From: Marinomonas aquimarina
GTDB taxonomy: Bacteria > Pseudomonadota > Gammaproteobacteria > Pseudomonadales > Marinomonadaceae
Reading direction: 5' to 3'
Length of the DNA stretch: 64,000 bases
NCBI RefSeq assembly: GCF_900089755.1
Contig: NZ_FLOC01000003.1
Span: 62,001-126,000, forward strand
This document shows positions 31,151-40,538 of this stretch, in pieces; position 1 is the first letter of the stretch, and each line of letters starts with the position of its first letter. A model generated the notes under the pieces. That model was not told the origin of the DNA and ran no database searches. It worked only from the letters and a program-made list of their open reading frames with translations. The position numbers and the translations under genes are program-made.

Positions 31151-32197
31151 CACCATAACACACACCGTAATTTCTTCTCGATCATGATACAGATGCTTAT
31201 ACTGCATCTCATAGCGCAAGCCATTTTGAGCCAATTGACCAGCAATGAGTTCAAGACATTGCACCACTTCTTGGTAACGTTTTTTCATTGGCAGTTTTAA
31301 GTTGAATATGGTGCGTTGAGTCCAACCTTCACACAACCATTTTGCCATCAGCTCCGCCACCAAAATCGGACGCTCCACCATATCGCATACCATCCAATCC
31401 ACTTTAACTGGCGGCTGAAATTTGAAACCATCTTCGGTCATATGGGAAACCAAGCCCGTTGCCATCAACTCTTTTTGCATTGGCCCATTATCCACCGCAT
31501 AGGTATGAATACCACGCACAACGAATTGATACGTCCATCCCCCTGGGCAAGCGCCTAAATCCACCGCATGCATACCATCATGCAAATCTTTCTCACGTCG
31601 ACTCTCTGGCACAAATTGCAACAACGCTTCTTCCAGCTTCAACGTTGATCGGCTAGGCCCTTTAGCAGGAAAACGCAAACGACGAATGCCCAATGGGAAC
31701 TCAGAACGGCATTCAGCGTAACTCACCCCTAGGTAGGCTTGGTCACCTTCCATGAAAAACACATGGTGACGCACCCCCACCGCTTTCTTGCGCAACAGGC
31801 CCGCTTTTTTCCAGCCTGTTAACAATGGCTTTTCAATCTTTTTAATCAAGCCAGACAGTGCTTTTGCTTCATTGGTATCAGCGGTCTCAAACCAAATGTC
31901 TTCCGCTAATGGCAGTTCTCGAGCCGCCTCAAGCAATGCTTGTACACGCCCACCTTTCTCGAAATCAATGACATCATTCACGGCAATGATTTGACGAGCA
32001 AAAATCAGATGATTAAAGGAAAGGGACTGAATCAGTGACTCCGCACCGTGATCATCTCCGGTGTGATACAGCACATAACCAGAATTTTCAGAGGGTACAC
32101 CATAGCCGTAAAGCCCATGCTCCGCTGCTTTGTCTGAGATTTCAGCCAATGCATCTTTCTCGAACCCTGGGCGACAATAAATTAAAATATTTTTCAT
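31145..32197 (-). CDS. rlmM: 23S rRNA 2'-O-ribose C2498 methyltransferase RlmM
   Basis: A 350-residue SAM-dependent methyltransferase. An N-terminal THUMP-like RNA-binding region (about 1-170) is followed by a Rossmann methyltransferase domain with the SAM motif VDLGACPGGWTYQ near 215 and the block VDWMVCDMVERP near 265. The catalytic lysines and acidic residues of the KDKE type fall in these blocks. The start overlaps the upstream pseudouridine synthase stop (ATGA). Confidence 0.93.
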   Translation of the reverse strand: MKNILIYCRPGFEKDALAEISDKAAEHGLYGYGVPSENSGYVLYHTGDDHGAESLIQSLSFNHLIFARQIIAVNDVIDFEKGGRVQALLEAARELPLAEDIWFETADTNEAKALSGLIKKIEKPLLTGWKKAGLLRKKAVGVRHHVFFMEGDQAYLGVSYAECRSEFPLGIRRLRFPAKGPSRSTLKLEEALLQFVPESRREKDLHDGMHAVDLGACPGGWTYQFVVRGIHTYAVDNGPMQKELMATGLVSHMTEDGFKFQPPVKVDWMVCDMVERPILVAELMAKWLCEGWTQRTIFNLKLPMKKRYQEVVQCLELIAGQLAQNGLRYEMQYKHLYHDREEITVCVMVK

Positions 32198-32895
32198 AAT
32201 GGCGAGGTGTTTTTCTTTGGAATAGTGAATTTAGGCCATGACAAAGATGGCTCGAAAAAATGTGTTTGGCAGATAGCCTTGGCCGCTGCGGAGAACGCCT
32301 CTCCTTGTTCGGGCCAAGCCTGAAACGCATACGCCTGAGCTTGCCAAGTAAAGGCTAACGAATAGGCGTGCAAATAGCCACGATCCGCCTCACCTCCGGA
32401 ATAACGTGTATCTCCCAAGATCGGCGCGCCTAAGCTTTTTAAGGCCACGCGTATTTGATGGGTTTTACCCGTCAAGGGCCGTAAAAAAAAGTAACGTTTC
32501 CTCTCAAATGCCACACTGAAAAGTTGTGTAACAGCAAAATTATCCCCTTGAGAGGTGAGCTTCCATTGGCCACGTCGACTAGGCTGCATGGCTCCGGCAA
32601 TGGTACCTTGCTTCTTTTTCGGCTTACTGGCTGACACCGCGAGGTAACGCTTTTCAAATTGATGTTCGGCAAACATCGCACCAAATTGCGCCGCCGCTTG
32701 TTTATGGGTGGCGAACAGCATAATGCCCGATGTCATTTTATCCAATCGATGCACTGGATAAAACGTTTGCTCAGGAAAGGTATTTTGTAGGCGTTGAGCG
32801 AAGCCTACGCCGTCTTCAGAATGAAAGCTTTCTCCTGCTGGCTTGACCACTACCCAGAAGTCAGCGTGCTGGTAGAGAATTTCAATATTGCTCAT
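32194..32895 (-). CDS. RluA-family pseudouridine synthase (TIGR01621-like)
   Basis: A 233-residue pseudouridine synthase with catalytic Asp in VHRLDKMTSG near residue 52 and the KTHQIRVALKSLGAPILGD block near 145-162. The KPKKKQGTIAGAM and RRGQWKL segments resemble a small RluA branch of uncharacterised target rather than E. coli TruC or RluA. It should isomerise uridine in tRNA or rRNA; which one cannot be told from sequence. It lies between a diguanylate cyclase gene and rlmM in one operon. Confidence 0.82.
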   Translation of the reverse strand: MSNIEILYQHADFWVVVKPAGESFHSEDGVGFAQRLQNTFPEQTFYPVHRLDKMTSGIMLFATHKQAAAQFGAMFAEHQFEKRYLAVSASKPKKKQGTIAGAMQPSRRGQWKLTSQGDNFAVTQLFSVAFERKRYFFLRPLTGKTHQIRVALKSLGAPILGDTRYSGGEADRGYLHAYSLAFTWQAQAYAFQAWPEQGEAFSAAAKAICQTHFFEPSLSWPKFTIPKKNTSPL

Positions 32896-32904
32896 GGGTT
32901 ACTC

Positions 32905-33999
32905 TTATTCTGATAGATCCATTTCAACACGGTTGCGACCGTTCTTTTTAGCCAAGTAAAGTGCGGCATCCGCACGGGCTAAAATCTGCTCGTAACGCAA
33001 AGTATTGTCTTTTATCTCGGCAACGCCAACACTGGTGGTCACGGCAATAGGGGCATCTTGATCATCAAGATAGATACGCAAATCCCCTATTTGGACCCGT
33101 AAACTCTCCATAATTTCAAAGGCTTCCTGTAAGCGCGTATTCGGCAGAACCATCACAAACTCTTCGCCACCATAACGCCCCACCCAATCACCACGTCGCG
33201 CAGCATTTTGCATCGTTTGCGCGCAGCGTTGCAGTACACGGTCTCCCACTTCATGGCCAAAGCAGTCATTGATTTGTTTAAAGTGATCCAAATCTAAAAT
33301 GGCAAAACAGCAGCGTTGATTACTGATCACTGCGTCGGCAAACACATTTACCGCTTCCGCCAGCACTTTTCGCCTGTTACTCACCTTGGTGAGGTCATCG
33401 ACTTCTGCGTGATAGCGTAAATGTTCATTTAGTTTGCGCAGCTTATTTACGACCACTCCGGTGATCAACACAATCATGATCATGGCGGCAATAAAGGTGG
33501 CCAAGGAAACAAACAGCTGCACATCTTTAGACGCATAGCCAGTAGTGAGCGGTGCAAAGAGTTTATTGAAAGCAAAGACAAGCAAGGCAAACCAACAAAC
33601 GGACAGCTGTTCTTTACCGCTCTCGACTCGAAAGCCCGCCACAGAATAGGCAGCCAGAATAATCAACAACCATGGAAAGTGACTATCGGAGCCATAAAAT
33701 AGAAAAGTACACAGGGAGACATACAATGCACAGGCAAACGGAAACAGTACTCTTGCGCTGCGTGAGTGGCCTTTGATTGAGAGTAGGAAACCAATACATG
33801 AAACACCAGCCCCTGCCCAATGCAGCAAAGACTCAACCAACCAGCCTTGGGCGGTAAATATCATCGCAGATACCGTACCGACCAACATGGACAGTAAGTA
33901 AGTGATGTTAACCACTTGCTTTCGATTATGGTCAACATCTGCGCTGTTTCGTGACCCAATCAAAGCTAGTTTTTGCAAATATTCGCTAAATAAAGACAA
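32905..33999 (-). CDS. membrane-bound diguanylate cyclase
   Basis: A 364-residue protein with about six membrane segments (35-195) and a C-terminal GGDEF domain (about 205-360). The active-site motif is GGEEF in RYGGEEFVMVLPN, and the product-inhibition I-site RxxD (RRGD) lies five residues before it. The protein should make c-di-GMP with feedback control. The sensory membrane region is not assigned. It heads the minus-strand unit with the pseudouridine synthase and rlmM. Confidence 0.88.
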   Translation of the reverse strand: MSLFSEYLQKLALIGSRNSADVDHNRKQVVNITYLLSMLVGTVSAMIFTAQGWLVESLLHWAGAGVSCIGFLLSIKGHSRSARVLFPFACALYVSLCTFLFYGSDSHFPWLLIILAAYSVAGFRVESGKEQLSVCWFALLVFAFNKLFAPLTTGYASKDVQLFVSLATFIAAMIMIVLITGVVVNKLRKLNEHLRYHAEVDDLTKVSNRRKVLAEAVNVFADAVISNQRCCFAILDLDHFKQINDCFGHEVGDRVLQRCAQTMQNAARRGDWVGRYGGEEFVMVLPNTRLQEAFEIMESLRVQIGDLRIYLDDQDAPIAVTTSVGVAEIKDNTLRYEQILARADAALYLAKKNGRNRVEMDLSE

Positions 34000-34461
34000 C
34001 GTTTGTCCTATACGACATGAAAGCGACTGGCCAGAAGGAATGGTTTAATTCAAGCCGTGATATTGGCAGATATTTTACACTATGGAAGGGTCATGCGCCT
34101 ATGCCTAATTCTGGACCATTTGGTTAAACTTAACACCATATCAGTTCAATTTTGACCGAAAAAACAGGATTATTTGCGAATCAGAGCAAATATTACCTTC
34201 TTAAAAAGCTGACCATGCAGACAAACAAGTGAAAATTTCGTATTCTTCGCGCCTTATTAGTGCCCCTCGACTATTTTTAATAGTATTGGCACACTTATTG
34301 ATAACGACCTATCAGACTGACAAGTTTTTCCCGCCGCAGCGGCATAGAAGAACGCGATTGTCAGTCCCATAAGCCAAGGACGACAGAGTAGAACGAGACA
34401 GAAAGCCGTCCAAGCTGCTGTTACAGCAGCAGACCACCCAATTATAGATAGAGTATTAACG
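34000..34461 (+). promoter_or_regulatory. 462-base leader upstream of the BMP-type ABC transporter
   Basis: This gap has no convincing gene. It holds an ACTATT-TTT-AATAGT palindrome at 34270-34284, possibly an operator. Three successive hairpins follow: GACTGACAA/TTGTCAGTC (34315-34323 with 34358-34366, enclosing GCCG-CAG-CGGC), GGACG/CGTCC (34378-34382 with 34407-34411), and GCTGCTG-TTA-CAGCAGC (34414-34430). The first stem is a perfect 9-bp match. The last ends 31 bases before the transporter start. This looks like a structured 5' leader, perhaps a riboswitch or attenuator, but it matches no class I can name. Confidence 0.5.
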
Positions 34462-36021
34462 GTGTCGGAAACATTGAAAAAGCAGAATTCTAGCCCGCGT
34501 TTAGAATTACTGAATATCACTAAACAGTACCCCGGATGTCTTGCCAACGACCAAATATGCATGACCCTAATGCCAGGGGAAATCCATGCGCTACTTGGTG
34601 AAAACGGTGCCGGCAAAAGCACCTTGGTGAAAACCATATATGGTGTAGTATCTCCAGATTCAGGCCAAATCATTTGGGATGGCCACGAAGTTGACATCAA
34701 ATCTCCTTCGATCGCCCGTGATTTGGGCATCGGCATGGTGTTTCAACACTTTTCTCTCTTCGAAACCCTGACTGTTGCGCAAAATATCGAACTCTGTTTG
34801 AGCAAAGAGCAGTTGTCCGAGATCGGTAATCTGGCACAGCGTATTCGCGATTTATCCAAGGCCTACGGTTTAAACGTCGACCCTGAGCGCTATGTGCACT
34901 CTCTCTCGATCGGCGAACGTCAGCGCGTCGAAATCATGCGCTGCTTGGTGCAATCGGTAAAATTATTGATCCTTGATGAGCCAACCTCTGTCCTCACACC
35001 GCAGGAAGTGGCTGGGCTATTCACGGTCCTACGTCAGCTATCTAGCGAAGGCTGCAGTATTTTGTTCATCTCCCACAAACTGCATGAAGTGACTGAGATT
35101 TGTCACAACGCCACCATTTTACGTGGCGGTAAATTTGTTGGCGACTGCGAACCCGCCAATGAAACACCTGCGACCATTGCCAAAATGATGGTTGGCGATC
35201 TGGCGGAGCAAGACGCGGGCTATGAAAAGGCCCATGGCCAAGAGATGATTTTTGCCGCCAAGAATTTAACCCTAGCGTCGAAGAATCCCTTTGGCACCTC
35301 GCTTAAAGCTGTCAATTTCGAACTGTTAAAGGGAGAGATTCTCGGCATTGCAGGGGTCGCGGGCAATGGTCAAGAAGAGCTCATGTCGATCATCAGTGGT
35401 GAAGATAGCCGCTCCCTGAAAAATGTGCTGACCTTGGACGGCGCCGATTTAGGCGTGCTCTCAGCGGGCGCGCGTCGCAAATCAGGTCTTGCTTACGTAC
35501 CGGAAGAACGCTTAGGGCGTGGTGCGGTGCCAGAAATGAGCTTATCTGAAAATACACTACTGACACACAGCCGTGGCTTTGTTAAATCAGGCCTAGTGAA
35601 TTGGGCGGCGGTAAAAGAGTACGCCAAGAGCCTGATTAACCAATACAGCGTCAAATGCCATGGTGAATTTTCTGAAGCGAAAAGCCTGAGTGGCGGCAAC
35701 TTACAAAAGTTCATTATGGGACGAGAAATTGGTCAAAACCCTAAAGTCTTGATTTGTGCCCACCCGACTTGGGGCGTTGATGTGGGAGCCGCCCTAGCGA
35801 TTCACCAGGCCTTATTGCAGCTGCGTGACCAAGGCGCCGCTATCCTGCTTATCTCTGAAGACATCGACGAACTGTTTTTGCTGGCCGATCGTATGGCGGC
35901 TGTTTGTGATGGTCACTTATCGCCTGTGGTGCGTACCGAAGACACCTCTATTGACCAAATCGGACAATGGATGGCTGGTACTTTTATTAACGACTCAAAC
36001 TCTTCGGAGGCGCTGACATGA
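34462..36021 (+). CDS. nucleoside/purine-type ABC transporter, tandem ATP-binding protein
   Basis: A 519-residue protein with two fused ATPase domains, like YufO/NupO and sugar-type RbsA ATPases. Domain 1 is complete: Walker A GENGAGKST near 50, signature LSIGERQRVEIMR and Walker B LLILDEPTSVLTP. Domain 2 has signature LSGGNLQKFIMGRE, but its Walker B reads LICAHPTWGVDVG and lacks the catalytic acidic pair, so it is likely inactive for hydrolysis, as is common in this family. The start is GTG with a weak AGAG upstream. It overlaps the first permease gene by four bases. Confidence 0.88.
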   Translation: MSETLKKQNSSPRLELLNITKQYPGCLANDQICMTLMPGEIHALLGENGAGKSTLVKTIYGVVSPDSGQIIWDGHEVDIKSPSIARDLGIGMVFQHFSLFETLTVAQNIELCLSKEQLSEIGNLAQRIRDLSKAYGLNVDPERYVHSLSIGERQRVEIMRCLVQSVKLLILDEPTSVLTPQEVAGLFTVLRQLSSEGCSILFISHKLHEVTEICHNATILRGGKFVGDCEPANETPATIAKMMVGDLAEQDAGYEKAHGQEMIFAAKNLTLASKNPFGTSLKAVNFELLKGEILGIAGVAGNGQEELMSIISGEDSRSLKNVLTLDGADLGVLSAGARRKSGLAYVPEERLGRGAVPEMSLSENTLLTHSRGFVKSGLVNWAAVKEYAKSLINQYSVKCHGEFSEAKSLSGGNLQKFIMGREIGQNPKVLICAHPTWGVDVGAALAIHQALLQLRDQGAAILLISEDIDELFLLADRMAAVCDGHLSPVVRTEDTSIDQIGQWMAGTFINDSNSSEALT

Positions 36022-37085
36022 TCCGCGTTCAAGCTCGTACCGAACCGAGTACACTTATGACCTTTGCGTCGCCATTCTTGGCCATTGTGCTGACGCTTAT
36101 TTTTGGTTCTGTCCTATTTTCTGCTTTGGGCAAAGACCCTATCCAAGCTCTGCATGTACTCTTGGTACTGCCCCTATCAGATGCCTACAACATCAGTGAA
36201 ATGCTGGTCAAAATGGGGCCTTTACTGCTTTGTGCGGTTGGCCTCTCCCTGTGTTACCGTGCCAACATGTGGAACATTGGCGCCGAAGGCCAATTATTGG
36301 CTGGCGCCCTAGGTGGCAGCGCTATGGCGCTGCAATTTGTCGACTCTGACTCTGCCCTAGCCATGCCGTTAACCCTGTTTGCTGGCATTTTGTCGGGCAT
36401 GGCGTGGGCGGCCATTCCGACCTATTTGAAGACCAAGTTCAATTCTAACTTAATCTTAACCACCATCATGCTGAATTACATCGCCTTGTATCTTTTGATC
36501 TGGGCGGTGCATGGTCCACTGCGTGATCCAGCAGGCTTTGGTTTCCCTGAATCCGCGTTGTTTTCAGATGCGACGCTACTACCTGTACTGTTTGACAGTG
36601 GCCGCGTCCACCTAGGGGTGGTTCTGGCCGTATTATTGGCGCTAGTGGCTTGGTTCCTACTGAGTAAATCCCACTTAGGTTTTAAGATTCGCGTGTATGG
36701 CGCTGACGAACCCGCAGCCACTTACGCGGGCTTCAACGCCAAAGCTATCAGCTGGTTTGTGATGCTGTTTGCCGGTGCGTTAGCAGGGCTTGCAGGGGTT
36801 GCCGAAGTGGCTGGTCCAATTGGTCAATTGACGCCTAATATTTCTCCAGGATACGGCTACTCTGCCATCATTGTCGCCTACCTTGGCCGTTTGCACCCTG
36901 CTGGTGCCATCATCGCTGCGACTTTCTTGGCCATTCTCTACATGGGCGGCGATCTAGCACAAATTGAAATGGGGATTCCGATTGCAGTGGTCGGCATGTT
37001 CCAAGGGGTTTTACTATTTTTCCTGTTGGCGTGTGACTTCTTTATCCGTTACCGCATCGTCCCATCCCGCGAAAATATGGCTTAG
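36018..37085 (+). CDS. nucleoside/purine-type ABC transporter permease 1
   Basis: A 355-residue permease of the branched-chain/ribose-like superfamily (YufP-like) with about nine or ten membrane segments. The NMWNIGAEGQLLAGALGGS block near 84-102 and the YGADEPAATYAGFNAKAISW cytoplasmic loop near 228 are typical. With the next gene it should form the heterodimeric channel for nucleosides, purine bases or similar compounds. Its ATG overlaps the upstream TGA. Confidence 0.88.
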   Translation: MIRVQARTEPSTLMTFASPFLAIVLTLIFGSVLFSALGKDPIQALHVLLVLPLSDAYNISEMLVKMGPLLLCAVGLSLCYRANMWNIGAEGQLLAGALGGSAMALQFVDSDSALAMPLTLFAGILSGMAWAAIPTYLKTKFNSNLILTTIMLNYIALYLLIWAVHGPLRDPAGFGFPESALFSDATLLPVLFDSGRVHLGVVLAVLLALVAWFLLSKSHLGFKIRVYGADEPAATYAGFNAKAISWFVMLFAGALAGLAGVAEVAGPIGQLTPNISPGYGYSAIIVAYLGRLHPAGAIIAATFLAILYMGGDLAQIEMGIPIAVVGMFQGVLLFFLLACDFFIRYRIVPSRENMA

Positions 37086-37094
37086 GAGCAACAC

Positions 37095-38027
37095 ATGGAC
37101 ATTGATCTAATTACTCAGGTGCTGTTCGCAGCCATAAAAACGGGCACACCTTTACTGTTTATCGCACTCGGCGAGGCGATTTGTGAGAAAACTGGGGTAC
37201 TCAACCTTGGCCAAGAAGGCATGATGCTAATGGGTGCCGTGGTGGGCTTTATGGCCGCTTACGCGACGGGAAACGCTGGCATGGGCATTATCGGCGCCAT
37301 GCTAATTGGCATGTTAATGAGCCTCATTTTTGGTTTTTTGGTGCTGCACTTAGGGGCCAATCAAGTGGCCACCGGCTTGGCCTTGACCATCTTTGGTACT
37401 GGCCTGAGCGCGTTCATTGGTGCCAGTGTCGTTGGTCACACCATTACCGGCTTCCAACCGCTTAATATTCCGCTACTGTCTGAGATCCCAGTGCTTGGCA
37501 AAGTCTTATTTAGCCATGATCCTTTGGTGTATTTGGCCATAGTCCTAGCGATCTTAATCGGTTTTGTTGCCAATAAAACGCGTGTAGGCTTGACCATAAA
37601 AGCCGTAGGTGAGAATCCGCATGCGGCCAACGCCATTGGCATTAAGGTACTAAAAGTACGCTATTTGGCCGTAATGTTTGGCGGCGCCATGGCTGGCCTT
37701 GGCGGTGCCTATATGTCATTGGTCTACACGCCGATGTGGGTTGAAAACATGACCGCCGGCCGAGGCTGGATCGCCCTGGCACTGGTGGTTTTTGCCTCGT
37801 GGCGCATTGGCAATATTGTCTTGGGCGCTTATCTGTTTGGCTTGGCAAGCATTATGCACCTTGTCTTACAAGGTATGGGCTGGTCTATTTCCCCTAATTT
37901 ACTGGCGATGTTGCCGTACGTGGCCACCATTGTCGTCATGGTGATTATCGGTGCGGATAAGTACAAAGAAAAATTGCTAGCGCCACGTTCGCTAGGCAAG
38001 CCATTTGATCCACGTCAGATGGCCTAA
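37095..38027 (+). CDS. nucleoside/purine-type ABC transporter permease 2
   Basis: A 310-residue YufQ-like permease with about eight membrane segments. The family markers EKTGVLNLGQEGMMLMGA near 27-44 and GENPHAANAIGIKVLKVRY near 176-194 are clear. It lies nine bases after permease 1. The pair of dissimilar permeases plus a BMP-type binding protein is the standard layout of nucleoside and purine importers. Confidence 0.88.
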   Translation: MDIDLITQVLFAAIKTGTPLLFIALGEAICEKTGVLNLGQEGMMLMGAVVGFMAAYATGNAGMGIIGAMLIGMLMSLIFGFLVLHLGANQVATGLALTIFGTGLSAFIGASVVGHTITGFQPLNIPLLSEIPVLGKVLFSHDPLVYLAIVLAILIGFVANKTRVGLTIKAVGENPHAANAIGIKVLKVRYLAVMFGGAMAGLGGAYMSLVYTPMWVENMTAGRGWIALALVVFASWRIGNIVLGAYLFGLASIMHLVLQGMGWSISPNLLAMLPYVATIVVMVIIGADKYKEKLLAPRSLGKPFDPRQMA

Positions 38028-38083
38028 TTCCCCATTTTGTTGTCTTTAATAGAAAACGCCTTCGGGCACAAAAGGAGCAGAGA

Positions 38084-39154
38084 ATGAAACTAAAAAGCTT
38101 ACTTGTAGGTCTTGGCCTACTAGCAGGTGTCGGCGCAGCGCAAGCGGCAGATGACCCATTCAAAGTTGGATTTGTTTATGTGGGCCCTGTTGGCGACCTA
38201 GGCTGGAGCTACGAGCACGATCGCGGCCGCCAAGAACTGGAACAGTTCTTTGATGGCAAAGTTGAAACGACTTTCGTCGAGAACGTTCCAGAAGGCGCTG
38301 ATGCTGAGCGAGTGATTACGCAACTCGCAAAGTCCGGAAACGACCTAATTTTTTCCACGTCGTTTGGCTTTATGAACCCTACTCTTAAAGTGGCGAAACG
38401 TTTCCCTAAGGTGACCTTCGAGCACGCGACTGGCTATAAGCGTTCTAAAAACATGGGAACCTACGTGCTGCGTACCTATGAAGGTCGCTACGTCTCTGGT
38501 GTGGCAGCCGGCATGCTGACCGAAACCAATACCATTGGCTACATTGGCTCCTTCCCAATCCCTGAAGTTATCCGCGATATCAACGCGACCTATATGGCAG
38601 CTAAGAGCGTTAACCCTGAAGTTAAAATCAAAATCGTATGGGTGAACTCTTGGTATGACCCAGGTAAAGAGACTGACGCGGCGAACGCCCTAATGGACCA
38701 AGGCGTAGATGTGTTACTACAGCATACTGACAGCCCTGCGCCTCTGATCGCAGCAGAGAAACGTGGCATGCGTGCCATTGGCCAAGCCTCGGATCAAAGC
38801 AGCTTTGCGCCAAACGCTCACGTGTTCTCAGTACGCGATGATTGGGCTCCTTACTACATCAAAGTTACTCAGGAAGTCATGGACGGTACTTACGAGCCGA
38901 AAGACTTCTGGGGCGGTTTTAGTGAAGACATGCTCAGCCTTGCTTCCATCAATGACAACTTGCCCGATGACGTTCGTGCGAAAATTGATGAGACCTACGA
39001 GCAAATCAAATCCGGTGAATTCAAGCCCTTTACAGGCCCGATTATGGACAATAAAGGCAATGTGGTGGTACCAGCAGGTCATAGTCTAACGGATACGGAG
39101 CTAGCACAAGTAAATTGGTACGTTGAAGGCATCACTGACGCGATTCCACGTTAG
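38084..39154 (+). CDS. BMP-family substrate-binding protein
   Basis: A 356-residue periplasmic protein with a Sec signal peptide (about 1-22, ending QAA) and the BMP/PnrA-like fold: KVGFVYVGPVGDLGWSY start, RVITQLAKSGNDLIFSTSFG near 75 and the VWVNSWYDPGKETDAANAL block near 190. Proteobacterial relatives bind purine bases or nucleosides. It is not cleaved as a lipoprotein, unlike Gram-positive relatives. A strong terminator follows 26 bases later and closes the operon. Confidence 0.88.
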   Translation: MKLKSLLVGLGLLAGVGAAQAADDPFKVGFVYVGPVGDLGWSYEHDRGRQELEQFFDGKVETTFVENVPEGADAERVITQLAKSGNDLIFSTSFGFMNPTLKVAKRFPKVTFEHATGYKRSKNMGTYVLRTYEGRYVSGVAAGMLTETNTIGYIGSFPIPEVIRDINATYMAAKSVNPEVKIKIVWVNSWYDPGKETDAANALMDQGVDVLLQHTDSPAPLIAAEKRGMRAIGQASDQSSFAPNAHVFSVRDDWAPYYIKVTQEVMDGTYEPKDFWGGFSEDMLSLASINDNLPDDVRAKIDETYEQIKSGEFKPFTGPIMDNKGNVVVPAGHSLTDTELAQVNWYVEGITDAIPR

Positions 39155-39180
39155 TTCACACTTCTCCTTTTTATTTGCGC

Positions 39181-39213
39181 AATGGGCAGCCTCCTAGGGC
39201 TGCCCATTTTTTT
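39181..39213 (+). terminator. rho-independent terminator of the BMP transporter operon
   Basis: The 11-bp stem AATGGGCAGCC/GGCTGCCCATT with a 6-base loop is followed by seven T residues. Confidence 0.92.
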
Positions 39214-39273
39214 GAGCTATCGGATATAGTTTCATGTGTTACTATCGAATAAATTTTATTGAAGAAAAAAATT

Positions 39274-39633
39274 ATGACTTTTGATAACACCACTTTTTTT
39301 AGAGAAACCAGTCAAAGCCGCTATGATTTATTTGTGGCCCACATCAAAAATGGCGGGACTTGTTACGCGTTAGCGGACGCAGAAGGTTGTCTAAACGTTA
39401 GCATCGGTAGTGAAAGGGTTTTACCCGTTTGGCCTAGTGAAGAAATGGCCAACGAATGGGCGAAAACAGAGCACGAAGGCTTTAGTGCATTAGATGTCAG
39501 TAACGAGTCATTCACGGATATCTGGTTGCCAGGCATGGCCAATGACGGCGTCAGTGTAGGGGTTGCACCGAACATGGCAGGCGAAGGCATCGTGGTACAA
39601 GCCTCTGAACTGCTGCAAGACATTCAAGGATAA
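39274..39633 (+). CDS. DUF2750 family protein
   Basis: A 119-residue cytosolic protein of the DUF2750 family, recognisable from the RYDLFVAHIKNGGTCYAL start and the PVWPSEEMANEWA block. No function is known. ATG 39274 is chosen over a TTG 15 bases upstream because the purine-rich stretch GAAGAAAA sits at ribosome-binding distance. It precedes the M48 peptidase gene by 18 bases and may be cotranscribed with it. Confidence 0.75.
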   Translation: MTFDNTTFFRETSQSRYDLFVAHIKNGGTCYALADAEGCLNVSIGSERVLPVWPSEEMANEWAKTEHEGFSALDVSNESFTDIWLPGMANDGVSVGVAPNMAGEGIVVQASELLQDIQG

Positions 39634-39651
39634 GCCTAAGAGGATAACCTC

Positions 39652-40458
39652 ATGACCTCTAAATTATTTCGCAACATTGCTATCGGCCTTGTCAGCACAG
39701 CTCTGCTGACAGCATGCAGCACCTCACCAACCGGCCGCAAGCAGTTGGTGTTATTGCCTGACAGTCAACTCAATGAAATGGGTGTCGCTTCCTTTGCCGA
39801 AATGAAATCCAGTACACCGGCTTCTGGTAGCACGCAAGCGACTAAAAATGTCCAATGTGTTGCCGACCGCATCATTGCCGTTTTACCGCAAGAGCACCGC
39901 CAGCAAGCATGGGAAGTGGTTCTGTTTAATGATGAACAGGTCAACGCCTTTGCTCTACCTGGCTACAAAATTGGCGTGTACACTGGCCTGCTTGAGGTTG
40001 CACAGAACCAAGATCAATTAGCGGCCGTAGTGGGACATGAAGTTGGCCATGTGTTGGCGCGACACAGCAATGAGCGTGTCTCGACACAGCTCGCTACCAG
40101 CCAAGCACTGGCACTGGGATACCAGCTTTCTGGTGAAGATTCCGCAACCAAAGCGGCTATCTTTCAAGGACTTGGGATTGGCGCCCAAATCGGGATTATT
40201 CTACCCTTTAGCCGCACTCATGAATCTGAAGCCGATGTCATTGGACTTGATCTAATGGCCAAAGCTGGCTTTGATCCAGAAGAGAGCATCAAACTGTGGC
40301 AGAACATGTCGAAAAAAGGCGCCAGTAGCACTCCTGAGTTTCTCTCCACTCACCCATCTCACCAAACACGCATGCAAGATCTCAATGCGGCAATGGCAGC
40401 ACCTAAGCAAATTTACAGTTCGCTAAAAGCCGCCAACCAAGCGGCCAAATGCTATTGA
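39652..40458 (+). CDS. M48-family metalloprotease, lipoprotein
   Basis: A 268-residue protein with a lipobox (LLTAC, Cys near 22) and a single M48 peptidase domain. The zinc site is HEVGH in VVGHEVGHVLARHS near 127, and the third ligand Glu is in ESEADVIGLDLM near 187. With no TPR tail it resembles LoiP/YggG rather than BepA, proteases for outer-membrane quality control. It is expected in the periplasm, anchored to the outer membrane. A strong terminator follows. Confidence 0.9.
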   Translation: MTSKLFRNIAIGLVSTALLTACSTSPTGRKQLVLLPDSQLNEMGVASFAEMKSSTPASGSTQATKNVQCVADRIIAVLPQEHRQQAWEVVLFNDEQVNAFALPGYKIGVYTGLLEVAQNQDQLAAVVGHEVGHVLARHSNERVSTQLATSQALALGYQLSGEDSATKAAIFQGLGIGAQIGIILPFSRTHESEADVIGLDLMAKAGFDPEESIKLWQNMSKKGASSTPEFLSTHPSHQTRMQDLNAAMAAPKQIYSSLKAANQAAKCY

Positions 40459-40473
40459 GTCACAGCAATGTTT

Positions 40474-40516
40474 ATAAAAAAGCTCTTAAGCCTTCCACAG
40501 CTTAAGAGCTTTTTTA
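40474..40516. terminator. bidirectional terminator between the M48 gene and the HiPIP gene
   Basis: The 15-bp perfect stem AAAAAAGCTCTTAAG/CTTAAGAGCTTTTTT with a 10-base loop has A and T tracts on both sides and serves the convergent pair. Confidence 0.93.
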
Positions 40517-40538
40517 GTTCGTTTTAGTGTGCTCTAGG

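Noticed and set aside
34250..34461. Known purine riboswitch
   Set aside because: The conserved junction and loop sequences of the xpt-type purine riboswitch are not seen, so no class is named.
34257..34736. 159-residue open frame on minus across the ABC leader and gene start
   Set aside because: No similarity pattern, no ribosome-binding site, and it covers the Walker A region of the clear plus-strand ATPase.
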